Positions 16,629 through 25,195 of a DNA stretch of 64,000 nt are shown here, piece after piece (within the stretch, counting starts at the first letter, position 1; each line of letters begins with the position of its first letter). Made by a program: the position numbers and the translations under genes. This stretch comes from an uncultured Bryobacterales bacterium (GTDB taxonomy: Bacteria > Acidobacteriota > Terriglobia > Bryobacterales > UBA6623): NCBI GenBank assembly GCA_951813605.1, contig OX638379.1, positions 5,840,062 through 5,904,061 on the forward strand, written 5' to 3'. The notes beneath the pieces are model-generated. The model did not search any database and was not told the origin of the DNA. It saw only the letters and a program-made list of their open reading frames with translations.

Positions 16629-17816
16629 ATGGGGCTATTCGGCGACGAACCGTTCCACAGAATCGGCAAACTCCCTAAATATGTATTCGCGGAAATAAAC
16701 ACCATGCGCGCCAAGGCGCGCCGTGCCGGGTTCGACGTTGTAGACCTCGGCATGGGCAACCCCGACGGTGCAACGCCTCGGGTCGTCGTTGACAAGCTAA
16801 CCGAGGCCGCTCAGGACAAGCGCAACCACCGATACTCCCTCTCGAAGGGAATCCCTCGCCTGCGGGAAGAGATCTGCAAGCGCTATCGGACTAACTACGG
16901 CGTCAGCCTCGACCCGGAGACCGAAGCGATCGCCACCATGGGATCTAAGGATGCCTTGGCGCACCTGACCTTCGCGACGATCGGCCCCGGTGACGGGGTC
17001 GTGATGCCCGATCCCTCGTATCCGATTCATCAGTGGGGCGTCGTGATGGCAGATGGCAAGCAGATTCCAATCCCGATGCCTTCTCCGAGCGAGTTCTTGG
17101 AGCGTGTCGAGGACCTTTACAAGAAGCCCGGACGCAAGCCGACGATGATCCTGACTTCGTTCCCGCACAACCCGACGACGCAGTGCATCGACTTGGAGTT
17201 CTTCGGCCCGCTGGTCGAACTAGCCCACCGGCACGGCACGATGCTAGTGCATGACTTCGCCTACGCGGATATCGTTTTCGACGGGTACCGCGCCCCTTCC
17301 ATGCTCCAGGCGCCGGGAGCCAAGGAGGTTGGCGTGGAGATTTTCTCGATGTCCAAGAGCTACAGCATGCCCGGCTGGCGGGTCGGATTCTGCCTTGGAA
17401 ACGCCAAGATGATCCACGCCCTTGGCCGAATCAAGAGCTACTTGGATTACGGAATGTTCCAACCAATCCAGATTGCCGCAATCATCGCTTTGCGTCAGTG
17501 CGAGGCGTTCACGAGCGAAACTGCCGCGGTCTACAAGAGCCGCCGTGACACCTTGATCGACGGGCTGCGCCTCGGCGAGTGGAACGTCGAGCCGCCTCGG
17601 GCGACGATGTTCGTCTGGGCAGAGATTCCGAGGCGCTATGCATGGGCCGGATCGCTGGACTTCTCCAAACTCATGCTGGAGAAAGCGCTTGTCGCGGTCT
17701 CGCCCGGCATCGGGTTCGGACCGCACGGCGACCAGTATGTTCGTTTCGCCCTTGTCGAGAACGAGCAGCGCATCAGACAAGCCACGCGCGGCATCCGCAG
17801 GCTGCTCAGGGTATGA
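16629..17816 (+). CDS. PLP-dependent aminotransferase, AlaC/AlaA type
   Basis: 395 residues, fold-type I class I/II aminotransferase. The PLP lysine is in Ser-Met-Ser-Lys-Ser-Tyr near residue 240. Upstream are Asp-Leu-Gly-Met-Gly-Asn-Pro-Asp, the substrate-loop segment Tyr-Ser-Leu-Ser-Lys-Gly and Phe-Pro-His-Asn-Pro-Thr. The pattern matches the alanine-forming transaminases (AlaC-like), which interconvert pyruvate and alanine using glutamate. The downstream inverted repeat at 17842-17879 ends its transcript. The exact amino acid specificity is inferred from family resemblance. Confidence 0.88.
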   Translation: MGLFGDEPFHRIGKLPKYVFAEINTMRAKARRAGFDVVDLGMGNPDGATPRVVVDKLTEAAQDKRNHRYSLSKGIPRLREEICKRYRTNYGVSLDPETEAIATMGSKDALAHLTFATIGPGDGVVMPDPSYPIHQWGVVMADGKQIPIPMPSPSEFLERVEDLYKKPGRKPTMILTSFPHNPTTQCIDLEFFGPLVELAHRHGTMLVHDFAYADIVFDGYRAPSMLQAPGAKEVGVEIFSMSKSYSMPGWRVGFCLGNAKMIHALGRIKSYLDYGMFQPIQIAAIIALRQCEAFTSETAAVYKSRRDTLIDGLRLGEWNVEPPRATMFVWAEIPRRYAWAGSLDFSKLMLEKALVAVSPGIGFGPHGDQYVRFALVENEQRIRQATRGIRRLLRV

Positions 17817-17841
17817 ACCGGAGCCAAGCCCTATACTGAGG

Positions 17842-17879
17842 CAAGGGGACCCGGTTCTAGACAGCGACCGGGCCCCTTG
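17842..17879 (+). terminator. Strong stem-loop between aminotransferase and lolA
   Basis: CAAGGGG-A-CCCGGT pairs with ACCGGGCCCCTTG across a short loop, about 13 base pairs with a single A bulge. It starts 25 bases after the aminotransferase stop. No good T-run follows, so it is a terminator-like hairpin, possibly Rho-assisted or protecting the 3' end. lolA starts only 31 bases later, so either lolA has a promoter overlapping the hairpin or some read-through occurs. Confidence 0.65.
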
Positions 17880-17909
17880 TCTTGTACCGGCCGCCTGGCG
17901 CCCGCCACC

Positions 17910-18596
17910 ATGAATCGATTCGTAACTCCGTTGTGCCTTCTTGCTGCCTTGGCGGCGGCGTCGGGAGATCCCCTGCCTGCTCAATCCCTCAATAAGGCGA
18001 TCGAGGGGATCGAGCGTCACTACAACCGCCTGAGCGGGCTGCAGATGGAATTCGAGCAATCGATGGAGTATGCGGGGCGCAAGCGGATGGCCGAGGAGGG
18101 AACGCTGTACCTCATGCGTCCGGGCAAGATGCGCTGGGACTACTCGCGACCCGAAGGAAAGATCGCGGTCAGCGACGGGACGATTTTCCGGATGTACAGC
18201 CCTAATTCCAACCAAGTGCGGCAGGTGCGGCTCGATGAGATGACCGACCTGCGCGCTCCGCTATCTTTCCTGCTGGGCAGGATGCGCCTGAGAAGGATGT
18301 TCAGAAACCTGCGCCTTGGCGAAAGCGACGGCATGCCGGTGCTCACCGGCGACGGCCGCAGCGGCCAGGACTTCTTTTCGCGTGTCGAATTCTCATTCGA
18401 CCCGAGCGACTTCCGCATAAGCGGCATCCGGATTTTCGGACGCGACGAGTCGGTGAATGTCTACAGTTTCTCGGACGAGCGTGCGAACCCGCGTCTCGCA
18501 GCCGACATGTTCGAGTTCGAATTCCCCGAGGGCGCAGAGGTGGTGCCCCTAACCCGTAACTTCAATGACCTGCCGCTCCGAGCGGACGAGCCGTAG
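17910..18596 (+). CDS. lolA: Outer-membrane lipoprotein carrier protein LolA
   Basis: 228 residues with a signal peptide (Leu- and Ala-rich, cleaved after about residue 25). The LolA fold follows: Gln-Met-Glu-Phe-Glu-Gln near residue 50, Gly-Thr-Leu-Tyr-Leu-Met-Arg-Pro-Gly-Lys-Met-Arg-Trp, and Ser-Asp-Gly near residue 92. It shuttles lipoproteins such as Pal across the periplasm from LolCDE to the outer membrane. The start at 17910 is chosen so the signal peptide begins at once; the frame extends upstream into the terminator. It ends 31 bases from the convergent cyclophilin gene. Confidence 0.88.
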   Translation: MNRFVTPLCLLAALAAASGDPLPAQSLNKAIEGIERHYNRLSGLQMEFEQSMEYAGRKRMAEEGTLYLMRPGKMRWDYSRPEGKIAVSDGTIFRMYSPNSNQVRQVRLDEMTDLRAPLSFLLGRMRLRRMFRNLRLGESDGMPVLTGDGRSGQDFFSRVEFSFDPSDFRISGIRIFGRDESVNVYSFSDERANPRLAADMFEFEFPEGAEVVPLTRNFNDLPLRADEP

Positions 18597-18627
18597 TTGC
18601 GGTGCCGACAGGTGGAGCCCGCAGCCT

Positions 18628-19200
18628 CTACCTCCCGAGGCGAGCCGATTCCAAGAATACCGGCAGGATGGGGACATCCTCCATAGGGCCCCTACGGCTG
18701 GTCTGGACCCGCGAAATCCGATCCAATACGTCCATTCCTTCGACCACTCGCCCAAACACTGTGTAGCCGAACCGGCGAGCGCCGCGATCAAGATTAGAGT
18801 TGTCCTGGAGGTTGAAGAAGAATTGGGACGTCGCGGTGTCCTTGCCCCAGCTGCGCGCCATCGCCACGGTTCCGCGCTCGTTCTGCATGCCGTTCTTGGT
18901 CTCGATGCGAACCGGCTTGCCGGCGGGCTTGATTGCCATTTCGGGCGTGAAGCCGCCGCCCTGCACCACAAAGTTCTCGATCACCCGGTGGAATACCGTG
19001 TCGTCGTAAAAGCCGGATTCCACGTATCCGAGAAAGTTCGCGACGGTCTTGGGTGCGATTTCGGGGTGCAGCTCGATCCGCACAATGCCGTGCGAGGTCC
19101 TGATCGTGACCACAGGCCCAGGTGACTCCGGAAAGGCGGTGATCGCGCTCGCCCCGAGAGCCGCGGAAAGGAACGAGCGTCGCCGATGCGTAGCGCGCAT
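18628..19200 (-). CDS. Exported peptidyl-prolyl isomerase, cyclophilin family
   Basis: 190 residues. A twin-arginine-like signal (His-Arg-Arg-Arg-Ser-Phe-Leu) precedes a small hydrophobic stretch and a bacterial cyclophilin domain. The domain contains Phe-His-Arg-Val (catalytic Arg), Val-Val-Gln-Gly-Gly-Gly-Phe, Met-Ala-Arg, Ser-Gln-Phe-Phe-Phe-Asn and Phe-Gly-Arg-Val. It accelerates proline isomerisation in envelope proteins. The Phe-Phe-Phe-Asn is a one-residue variant of the usual Phe-Phe-Ile-Asn. Start 19200 is chosen because it begins with the signal. It lies just downstream of the tRNA-Met gene on the same strand, 74 bases away. Confidence 0.9.
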   Translation of the reverse strand: MRATHRRRSFLSAALGASAITAFPESPGPVVTIRTSHGIVRIELHPEIAPKTVANFLGYVESGFYDDTVFHRVIENFVVQGGGFTPEMAIKPAGKPVRIETKNGMQNERGTVAMARSWGKDTATSQFFFNLQDNSNLDRGARRFGYTVFGRVVEGMDVLDRISRVQTSRRGPMEDVPILPVFLESARLGR

Positions 19201-19274
19201 GCGCACGAGGATACAGGGTCCTCCTAGCCTGTGGCACGCACGCAGCGTCCGAGCCACGTTGGCGCGCCCGGGAT

Positions 19275-19351
19275 TGGTGCCGGGGGGCGGACTTGAACCG
19301 CCGACCTACGGGTTATGAGTCCGTCGCTCTGACCGACTGAGCTACCCCGGC
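19275..19351 (-). tRNA. tRNA-Met (anticodon CAU), CCA encoded
   Basis: Reading the minus strand, the acceptor pairs GCCGGGG (19351 down) with CCCCGGC (19285-19279), followed by discriminator A and an encoded CCA (19277-19275). The D-arm is GCTC...GAGC, the anticodon loop is CTCATAA with CAU at its centre, and the T-arm carries GTTCAAG. Length is 77 nt including CCA. CAU could also mark tRNA-Ile2 (lysidine), but the loop context and ...TCATAACCC pattern fit elongator tRNA-Met best. It is not initiator: the acceptor starts with a G-C pair. Confidence 0.93.
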
Positions 19352-19438
19352 GTCCAAAACCTCATAGTAGCGGGTGCAATCGCGAATCTCAAAGCGACCC
19401 GCCAGCCGAGCGGCGCGCCCTAGAAAGACAGCGGCAGC

Positions 19439-21001
19439 TCAGAGTACCGGGCCGATGCGCCACGTCATCATCTCGCGGTGACCTAGCTTCTCGCTGCAGG
19501 TCTTGCGCCCGGACGCAACCTCAACCAGTGTGTCGTACATTCTGCATCCAAGCGAGGCGATGTCCTCCTCGCCGTCCGCGACGGTCCCGGCGTTAATGTC
19601 CATGTCCTCGTCCATGTACTGCGCCGTGGCCGAATTCGACGCAACCTTAATCACGGGCGCAGTCGCGAATCCGAAGCAGCTGCCGCGCCCGGTAGTGAAC
19701 AGGCAGATATTGCAGCCTCCCGCGACCATGCCCGTGACCGACGCTGGATCGTAACCGGGGCTATTCATGAAGACGAACCCCTTTTCACTGATGCGCTCGG
19801 CGTAGTCGTAGACGGCGCTAAGTGTCGAGCGCCCGCCTTTGGCAACGGCGCCGAGCGACTTCTCCACGATGTTAGTGATGCCGCCAGCCATGTTCCCGGG
19901 CGAGGGATTGCTGTTGAACGTGACCGAATCCTTGAATCGCGCCACGTAGTCGAAGTACCAGTCCAGCATGTCCAAGAGCCTCTTCCCGACAGCTGGATTC
20001 GCGGCACGCCTTGTGAGGAGGTGCTCGGCACCCCATATCTCGGTGGTCTCGCCGAGGCAGGCTGTGCCGCCCTGCTTGACCACCATGTCCGCGCAGTAGC
20101 CGACGCCTGGATTCGCAGTGATCCCGGAGAACGCGTCCGAGCCGCCGCACTCGAGCGAGATCGTGAGTTGCGAGACGGGGCATGGCTGCCGTTCAAGCCT
20201 TCCCGTCCGCTCGATCAGCTCGCGGACCGCCCTGACGCCGTCCTCGACGACCCGTCGCGTGCCGCCGCTCTCCTGCAGCGTCAGGCCCTTGCGGGGCGCC
20301 TTCCCTCCGTTCGCGCCGTCAGGCCGGACGTAATAGCCCACTTGGTTCACTTCGCAGCCCAGGCCAACGACCAAGGCGGCCCCGACGTTTGGATGGTCGG
20401 CCAATCCCTCCAACGTTTGACGAAGCAGTTTCGAGTCCTCTTTTTCCGACTGGCCGCAGCCGTCGCTGTGCGGCAGGGGCACCACGCCGTCCACGCCTGT
20501 GCCTTCGAAGCTCTCGTCGCGAAATGCGGCCGCGATCCGTTCTGTAGCGTAGGCCGCGCAGTGACTCGCGCCGACGATCGCGACGTAGTTGCGCGTACCC
20601 GCCCGTCCATCGGCGCGCGGGTACCCGAGAAAGGTTGCCGTCGCGGGCGGAGCAAGGTCGCTCAGGTCCGCGCGCGCAGTGCCGAATTCGTATTCCCTGT
20701 CGTTGATGTCAAAACGCAGGTTGTGAGTATGCACCCAAGCTCCCGGGGCGAGCGGCTGGCCGGCACGACCGATCTCCTCGCCGTACTTGTAGACGATCTC
20801 TCCCTCCCGAATTGCCTCCACCGCCATCTTGTGCCCCGGCGAGATCGTTTGGGAAGTGCGGATCGTTCCGCCCTCGAAGTCCAATTCCGTGCCTGCCGGA
20901 ATCTGGACCCGCGCCACGACGACATTGTCGCTGGGGTGCAGACGGATCCAAGGGGTAGACGGGAGAAGGGCTGGGTCGAGATTGACGAGTTGCATCGGCA
21001 T
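19439..21001 (-). CDS. uxaA: UxaA/GarD-family sugar-acid dehydratase (altronate dehydratase)
   Basis: 520 residues combining an N-terminal SAF-like domain (about 1-90, with His-Thr-His-Asn-Leu near residue 75) and a UxaA catalytic domain. That domain has Gly-Arg-Ala-Gly-Thr-Arg-Asn-Tyr, Cys-Gly-Gln-Ser, Leu-Gly-Cys-Glu-Val-Asn-Gln, Leu-Glu-Cys-Gly-Gly-Ser-Asp and Gly-Gly-Cys-Asn. Family members dehydrate altronate, galactarate or related acids using Fe2+. Altronate would enter from pectin breakdown. The GAF gene ends six bases upstream and cysQ precedes that, so these three form a coupled unit. No uxaB/uxaC or KDG kinase is adjacent, so the substrate remains open. Starts at 21001 and 20995 are equally possible. 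Confidence 0.85.
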   Translation of the reverse strand: MPMQLVNLDPALLPSTPWIRLHPSDNVVVARVQIPAGTELDFEGGTIRTSQTISPGHKMAVEAIREGEIVYKYGEEIGRAGQPLAPGAWVHTHNLRFDINDREYEFGTARADLSDLAPPATATFLGYPRADGRAGTRNYVAIVGASHCAAYATERIAAAFRDESFEGTGVDGVVPLPHSDGCGQSEKEDSKLLRQTLEGLADHPNVGAALVVGLGCEVNQVGYYVRPDGANGGKAPRKGLTLQESGGTRRVVEDGVRAVRELIERTGRLERQPCPVSQLTISLECGGSDAFSGITANPGVGYCADMVVKQGGTACLGETTEIWGAEHLLTRRAANPAVGKRLLDMLDWYFDYVARFKDSVTFNSNPSPGNMAGGITNIVEKSLGAVAKGGRSTLSAVYDYAERISEKGFVFMNSPGYDPASVTGMVAGGCNICLFTTGRGSCFGFATAPVIKVASNSATAQYMDEDMDINAGTVADGEEDIASLGCRMYDTLVEVASGRKTCSEKLGHREMMTWRIGPVL

Positions 21002-21006
21002 GACAG

Positions 21007-21456
21007 TTACCTGAAGTCGGAGGCTAGCACCGCACCGACTTGCACAAGCCACGCGGTCTCAGCCGCGCTGAACTCCCGCTCGCGCGCAACCGCCACGCCG
21101 AGCACGCCGACTAGCCGTCCGTCGTGATTCATGGGAACACAAATGGACCCTCGCATGCCCGTCGATCGAGCTCCCGGCCGCACGTCGCCGCTGGAATCCA
21201 TCTGTAGATTGCAAGTCTGAACGGGTTCTCCCCGTTGGGCCGCCAGTCCCGCCATGCCCTTGCCCACCGGGATGCGCTGGATCACGGGAAGCAAATGGTC
21301 CGGGATGCCGCCCGAGTACGCCTCAAGATGAAGCAAGCCGTCGGCGCGCAGTCGGTGGACTGTGCCTGTATCGGCATTCATGCCGCCGAGAATCCGCGCC
21401 AAAGCATCTTCCAGCTCCAACTTGCCGAGTTCCCGCAACAGAGGGATTTCAGTCAC
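21007..21456 (-). CDS. Single GAF-domain protein
   Basis: 149 residues that are almost entirely a GAF fold: the Gly-Leu-Ala-Ala-Gln-Arg-Gly-Glu-Pro segment, then Ser-Ile-Cys-Val-Pro-Met and Leu-Val-Gly-Val-Leu-Gly-Val. There is no output domain or kinase. It starts with GTG, sharing one base with the cysQ stop (TAGTG at 21458-21454), so translation is coupled. It could be a small-molecule sensor acting on a partner. It lacks the paired Cys layout of free-methionine-sulfoxide reductase, a GAF enzyme, so I do not assign that function. Confidence 0.75.
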   Translation of the reverse strand: MTEIPLLRELGKLELEDALARILGGMNADTGTVHRLRADGLLHLEAYSGGIPDHLLPVIQRIPVGKGMAGLAAQRGEPVQTCNLQMDSSGDVRPGARSTGMRGSICVPMNHDGRLVGVLGVAVAREREFSAAETAWLVQVGAVLASDFR

Positions 21457-22310
21457 TAGCTATTGCATCCTCGCCTCAAGGCCTTGTCTACGGGGGAAGT
21501 CATTCCGTCACGAGCCGCCTCGGCGATGAACCAGCCATTCCGCAAGTCCTCTTTGTTGTAGCGCAACTCCTCGTCGGTGCCGTACGCCAAGAGCCTTCCA
21601 CCAGCGGCATTCAAGATGGCGTGCGCCGCAGCCGTGTCCCACTCCATGGTCGGTGCCAATCGCGGATAGAGATCGGCAGCGCCCTCTGCGACTAGGCAGA
21701 TCTTCAACGAGCTGCCCATCGCGAGAAACGAAATCTCGCTGTAACGCGTCCGCAGGGCCTTCACGTAGGCGCGGGTCTCAGGGGAAAGGTGGGAACTGCT
21801 GCCCACGACCCTCAGGCGGCCCGACTCGGGCAGCTGACCGGACCGGATCGCTTCGCTTCGGCCGTTACCGGAAGCCTTGTACGCGCCTGCCTCGGCCGCG
21901 CCCCAGTACATCCAATCCCTGGCGGGCGCGTACACCACCCCCGCGGCCGGGCACCCCGCCTCCACCAAGGCGATATTGACGGTGAACTGGCCGTTGCGCT
22001 TGATGAACTCCTTCGTTCCGTCGAGCGGGTCGACAAGCCAGTAGCGATCCCAATCCCGCCTCGATTCGTACGGCGCGACCTCCGCGCTTTCCTCCGACAG
22101 AACAGGAATTCCCGGGTACTCCGACCGAAGGCGGCTTGAGATGACCCGATGGGAGGCGGTGTCGGCCTCGGTGAGCGGCGAGTCGTCAGCCTTGCGCCGG
22201 ACGCGAAATCCGCGCGAGTAGACGCGCATTACGGCGGCGCCTGCCTGCCTAGCGATCGAGAGCGCAGGTTCGATTCGCATGCGCGAGGACGACATAGCCG
22301 ATCCCGGCAC
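21456..22310 (-). CDS. cysQ: 3'(2'),5'-bisphosphate nucleotidase (CysQ, inositol monophosphatase family)
   Basis: 284 residues of Li+-sensitive phosphatase fold. Metal-binding motif I is Trp-Leu-Val-Asp-Pro-Leu-Asp-Gly-Thr-Lys-Glu-Phe; motif II is Glu-Trp-Asp-Thr-Ala-Ala. The Thr-Lys-Glu-Phe ending distinguishes the CysQ branch from inositol phosphatases. It converts 3'-phosphoadenosine 5'-phosphate to AMP, removing the by-product of sulfate assimilation and sulfotransfer. Starts at 22310, 22295 and 22280 are all in frame. Its stop overlaps the GAF gene start by one base. Confidence 0.88.
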   Translation of the reverse strand: MPGSAMSSSRMRIEPALSIARQAGAAVMRVYSRGFRVRRKADDSPLTEADTASHRVISSRLRSEYPGIPVLSEESAEVAPYESRRDWDRYWLVDPLDGTKEFIKRNGQFTVNIALVEAGCPAAGVVYAPARDWMYWGAAEAGAYKASGNGRSEAIRSGQLPESGRLRVVGSSSHLSPETRAYVKALRTRYSEISFLAMGSSLKICLVAEGAADLYPRLAPTMEWDTAAAHAILNAAGGRLLAYGTDEELRYNKEDLRNGWFIAEAARDGMTSPVDKALRRGCNS

Positions 22311-22481
22311 AAGCCGGCTGCCAACTGTCCCCTCCCATTGTGCGCTAGTGGCGGCCCAATAACGCCAAGGACGCGCTGCCAGCTCGCAGCGAGCTCATTC
22401 GTCCGTTAGAATCTTGCCATCCCGGTCGTCCACGGGCTGTAATGTAGCCATTTCGGACTTAAGTCCGCGAAAACTCCGTCT

Positions 22482-25157
22482 ATGCCGTTCAGAACTTGCA
22501 TTTCATGGCCACCAGTCTCCGCTCCGCCCGGCTCGGCGCGTTGGCATCCTCGCGCGATCCGGGCCATTGTGGTCCGGATCGCCTGGCTGGCACTGTTGGC
22601 AGCAGCCGCGGCGCTTGGCCAGCCGAACGACGCCCAGCCAGGCCGGCTGCGTCCAGACGCCCCGGCGCAGCACGAAGCCGCCCGCAAGAACATCCCGCAT
22701 CTAGGCTCGTCCGAGGCCTTCATGACACCCCGGGACCCGGAGCCGGAGCCTGCGCTCGATCCGCGAATAGTCGACGCGATGAGAATGACCGAGGACACGC
22801 GCTCGGACGATTTTCCGGACATCGCCACGAACCCGAGCGATCGCTCCGAGGTCTGGATGACTTGGGCAAGTTTCGACGGCTACCTCGACGAGGTGCGCCT
22901 TGCGCGGTACGACAACGACAAGAAGCGGTGGGGAACTTGGACGCAGGTACCCGGGGTCAGCGGGGACGTTTGGAAACCACGCCTGGCGTTTGACGCGAAG
23001 GGCCGAATCTGGATTGTGTGGTCGCAGCAGGTTGACGGCAACTTCGACCTGTACGCCCGATGGTACGACGGCGCGATCTTTGGCCGCCTGCACCGCCTGA
23101 CGAGTGAACCGCAATCGGACTTCGACCACGATGTCGCGTTTCGCGACGGCAAGATACACGTCGTCTGGCAGGCGTTCCGAGGGAAGCAATCCGACATCTA
23201 CCACATGGCCTACTCGAACGCGGAGTGGGGTGGAGCGACCCTTGTTAGCAGCAGCCCCCACAACGACTGGGAGCCAGCAGTCGCGGTCGACTCGCAAGGA
23301 ACCGCGATCGTGGCGTGGGACACGTATGACAGAGGGCGCTACGACGTGCTAATGCGGCGGATCGAGGACGGTCACCCGGGGCCGACGATCGACGTGGCCG
23401 CCACCGAGCGGCTAGAGGCGCGGCCCGACCTCGCAGTAGACAGCGGCGACAGGGTGTGGGTGAGCTACGAGGCGGGCCGCGTCAACTGGGCCAAGGACCA
23501 GGGCCGGCTGGACCCTGTGGGCACGGCTCCAGGCTACCCGATATACGATCTGCGCGCGGTCGAGGTCGTCGCATACGACGGCGATCGGAGGGTGGGCATG
23601 ACGGTCCCGTTCGAGATCGCGAGGGGGCGGAAAGTCTACACGCCCGACGACGGCCAGTTGCACCACTATGGGCGCTTGGCGATCGACGATCAAGGCCGGT
23701 TGCACTTGCTGGTCCGCAATCGCCAAGGACGTCGGCTGGCGGATTACTGGCGGTTCTTCGTCACCACCCTGACTGGGGACGGATGGACGGACCCGGCCGT
23801 GCTGCCGTACAGTCGCGGTCGGTCCAGCATGTTCGCCGCAGCCACGCCGGCCAATGACGGCCTGTGGATCGCCTGGCCACGCGATGGCCATCCGACCTTC
23901 TCCGTGATGGTCAACCTGCCGGAAGAGACGGTGATCGAGAACGTCTACGTCGCGCGCTACGAGCCCAGTGTGCCTGCTTCGGGGCCCGAATTGAGCGATC
24001 GCGTCGCCAACGTTCCGGCGCGTCCGGCAGGCCACCCGAACGAGGCGAGGGACGTGCGCCGCATTCGCGACTACAGGGTGCGCGTCGGTGGCAAGCAGTT
24101 GCGCATCTTGCGCGGCGACACCCATCGCCATACGGAACTGTCGATGGACCTCAGGGGATCGCCGGACGGATCGATTCTCGACTTCTACCGCTATATGCTG
24201 GACGCGGCGGCAATGGACTGGGGATTCATTTCCGATCACCAATACGGAGGAGATCGCACCTATTGGTGGTGGCTGACCGAGAAGGTCGCTGACGTGTTCC
24301 ATAGCGATGGCTTCGCCTCCCTGTTCGGTTACGAGCGCTCCGTCAGATACCCCAACGGCCACCGGAACATCTTCCATACCAAGCGCGGCTTTCAAAACGT
24401 CCCGTTCTTCGTCAGGCCGGAAGAGTACATGCAGCGTCACAACGGCATCGGGGCTGTCATCGAGGGCGATACCAAGATGCTGTACGAGGAGATCCGGCGC
24501 ACCGGCGGGCTCGCGATATCGCACACGTCGGCGACCAACATGGGCACCGACTGGAGGGACAACGACCCCGATCTAGAGCCTGTGGTCGAGATCTTTCAAG
24601 GCGACCGGTACAACTACGAGTGTGTCGGCTGCCCGTTCACCGACAAGGGCGACAACTACCCTTCCGCGGGGTCGGCAATGCTCGAGACGATCCGTCCCGA
24701 CGGAATGGTTGCGGCGGCGTGGAGCAAGGGATACCGGCTGGGCGTCATCGCGAGCTCGGATCACCTCTCGACCCACATGTCGTACGCCATGGTCTACGCG
24801 GAAGAAGCGACCCGCGACGGTGTGTTCGACGCGATCAAGCAACGCCACACCTACGCGGCCACCGACAACATCATCGTGGACTTCCGGATCGGCGAAGCTC
24901 TGATGGGGGACGAGATACGAGTCGGCGACGAGGTCCCCACGGTGCGAGCCAAGATCCTCGGCACGGACTTGGTCAAGGACGTGGCGCTAATCCGCAACAA
25001 CGAGGTAATCTACACCGCAAATGCGGGGAGCGAGAAAGTCGAATTCGAGTACAAGGACCGGGAGGCCGTGGACCGCGAGAACTTCTATTACGTGCGAGCC
25101 GTCCAGGTAAACGACGAGATCGCGTGGTCGTCACCGATCTGGGTCGTCCGGCAGTAG
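22482..25157 (+). CDS. Exported DUF3604 (PHP-like) metal-dependent protein with beta-propeller N-terminus
   Basis: About 890 residues. An N-terminal region (about 100-520) carries repeated Trp/Asp-rich blades such as Trp-Gln-Ala-Phe-Arg and Trp-Asp-Thr-Tyr-Asp, consistent with a beta-propeller. It is followed by DUF3604, whose hallmark Gly-Asp-Thr-His-Arg-His begins near residue 545. Ser-Asp-His-Gln-Tyr and Ser-Ser-Asp-His are further metal ligands. DUF3604 proteins are PHP-fold hydrolases of unknown substrate, common in Acidobacteriota and Planctomycetota. A signal peptide appears only from an in-frame GTG at 22569, which may be the true start, since the first 29 residues look unlike a leader. 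Confidence 0.8.
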   Translation: MPFRTCISWPPVSAPPGSARWHPRAIRAIVVRIAWLALLAAAAALGQPNDAQPGRLRPDAPAQHEAARKNIPHLGSSEAFMTPRDPEPEPALDPRIVDAMRMTEDTRSDDFPDIATNPSDRSEVWMTWASFDGYLDEVRLARYDNDKKRWGTWTQVPGVSGDVWKPRLAFDAKGRIWIVWSQQVDGNFDLYARWYDGAIFGRLHRLTSEPQSDFDHDVAFRDGKIHVVWQAFRGKQSDIYHMAYSNAEWGGATLVSSSPHNDWEPAVAVDSQGTAIVAWDTYDRGRYDVLMRRIEDGHPGPTIDVAATERLEARPDLAVDSGDRVWVSYEAGRVNWAKDQGRLDPVGTAPGYPIYDLRAVEVVAYDGDRRVGMTVPFEIARGRKVYTPDDGQLHHYGRLAIDDQGRLHLLVRNRQGRRLADYWRFFVTTLTGDGWTDPAVLPYSRGRSSMFAAATPANDGLWIAWPRDGHPTFSVMVNLPEETVIENVYVARYEPSVPASGPELSDRVANVPARPAGHPNEARDVRRIRDYRVRVGGKQLRILRGDTHRHTELSMDLRGSPDGSILDFYRYMLDAAAMDWGFISDHQYGGDRTYWWWLTEKVADVFHSDGFASLFGYERSVRYPNGHRNIFHTKRGFQNVPFFVRPEEYMQRHNGIGAVIEGDTKMLYEEIRRTGGLAISHTSATNMGTDWRDNDPDLEPVVEIFQGDRYNYECVGCPFTDKGDNYPSAGSAMLETIRPDGMVAAAWSKGYRLGVIASSDHLSTHMSYAMVYAEEATRDGVFDAIKQRHTYAATDNIIVDFRIGEALMGDEIRVGDEVPTVRAKILGTDLVKDVALIRNNEVIYTANAGSEKVEFEYKDREAVDRENFYYVRAVQVNDEIAWSSPIWVVRQ

Positions 25158-25195
25158 CGCCCGCCGGAACGCGCCAACCGGGACGCGGAGCACCT

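Noticed and set aside
21007-21456. Free methionine-R-sulfoxide reductase (GAF-fold enzyme)
   Set aside because: The cysteine layout needed for the reaction is absent.
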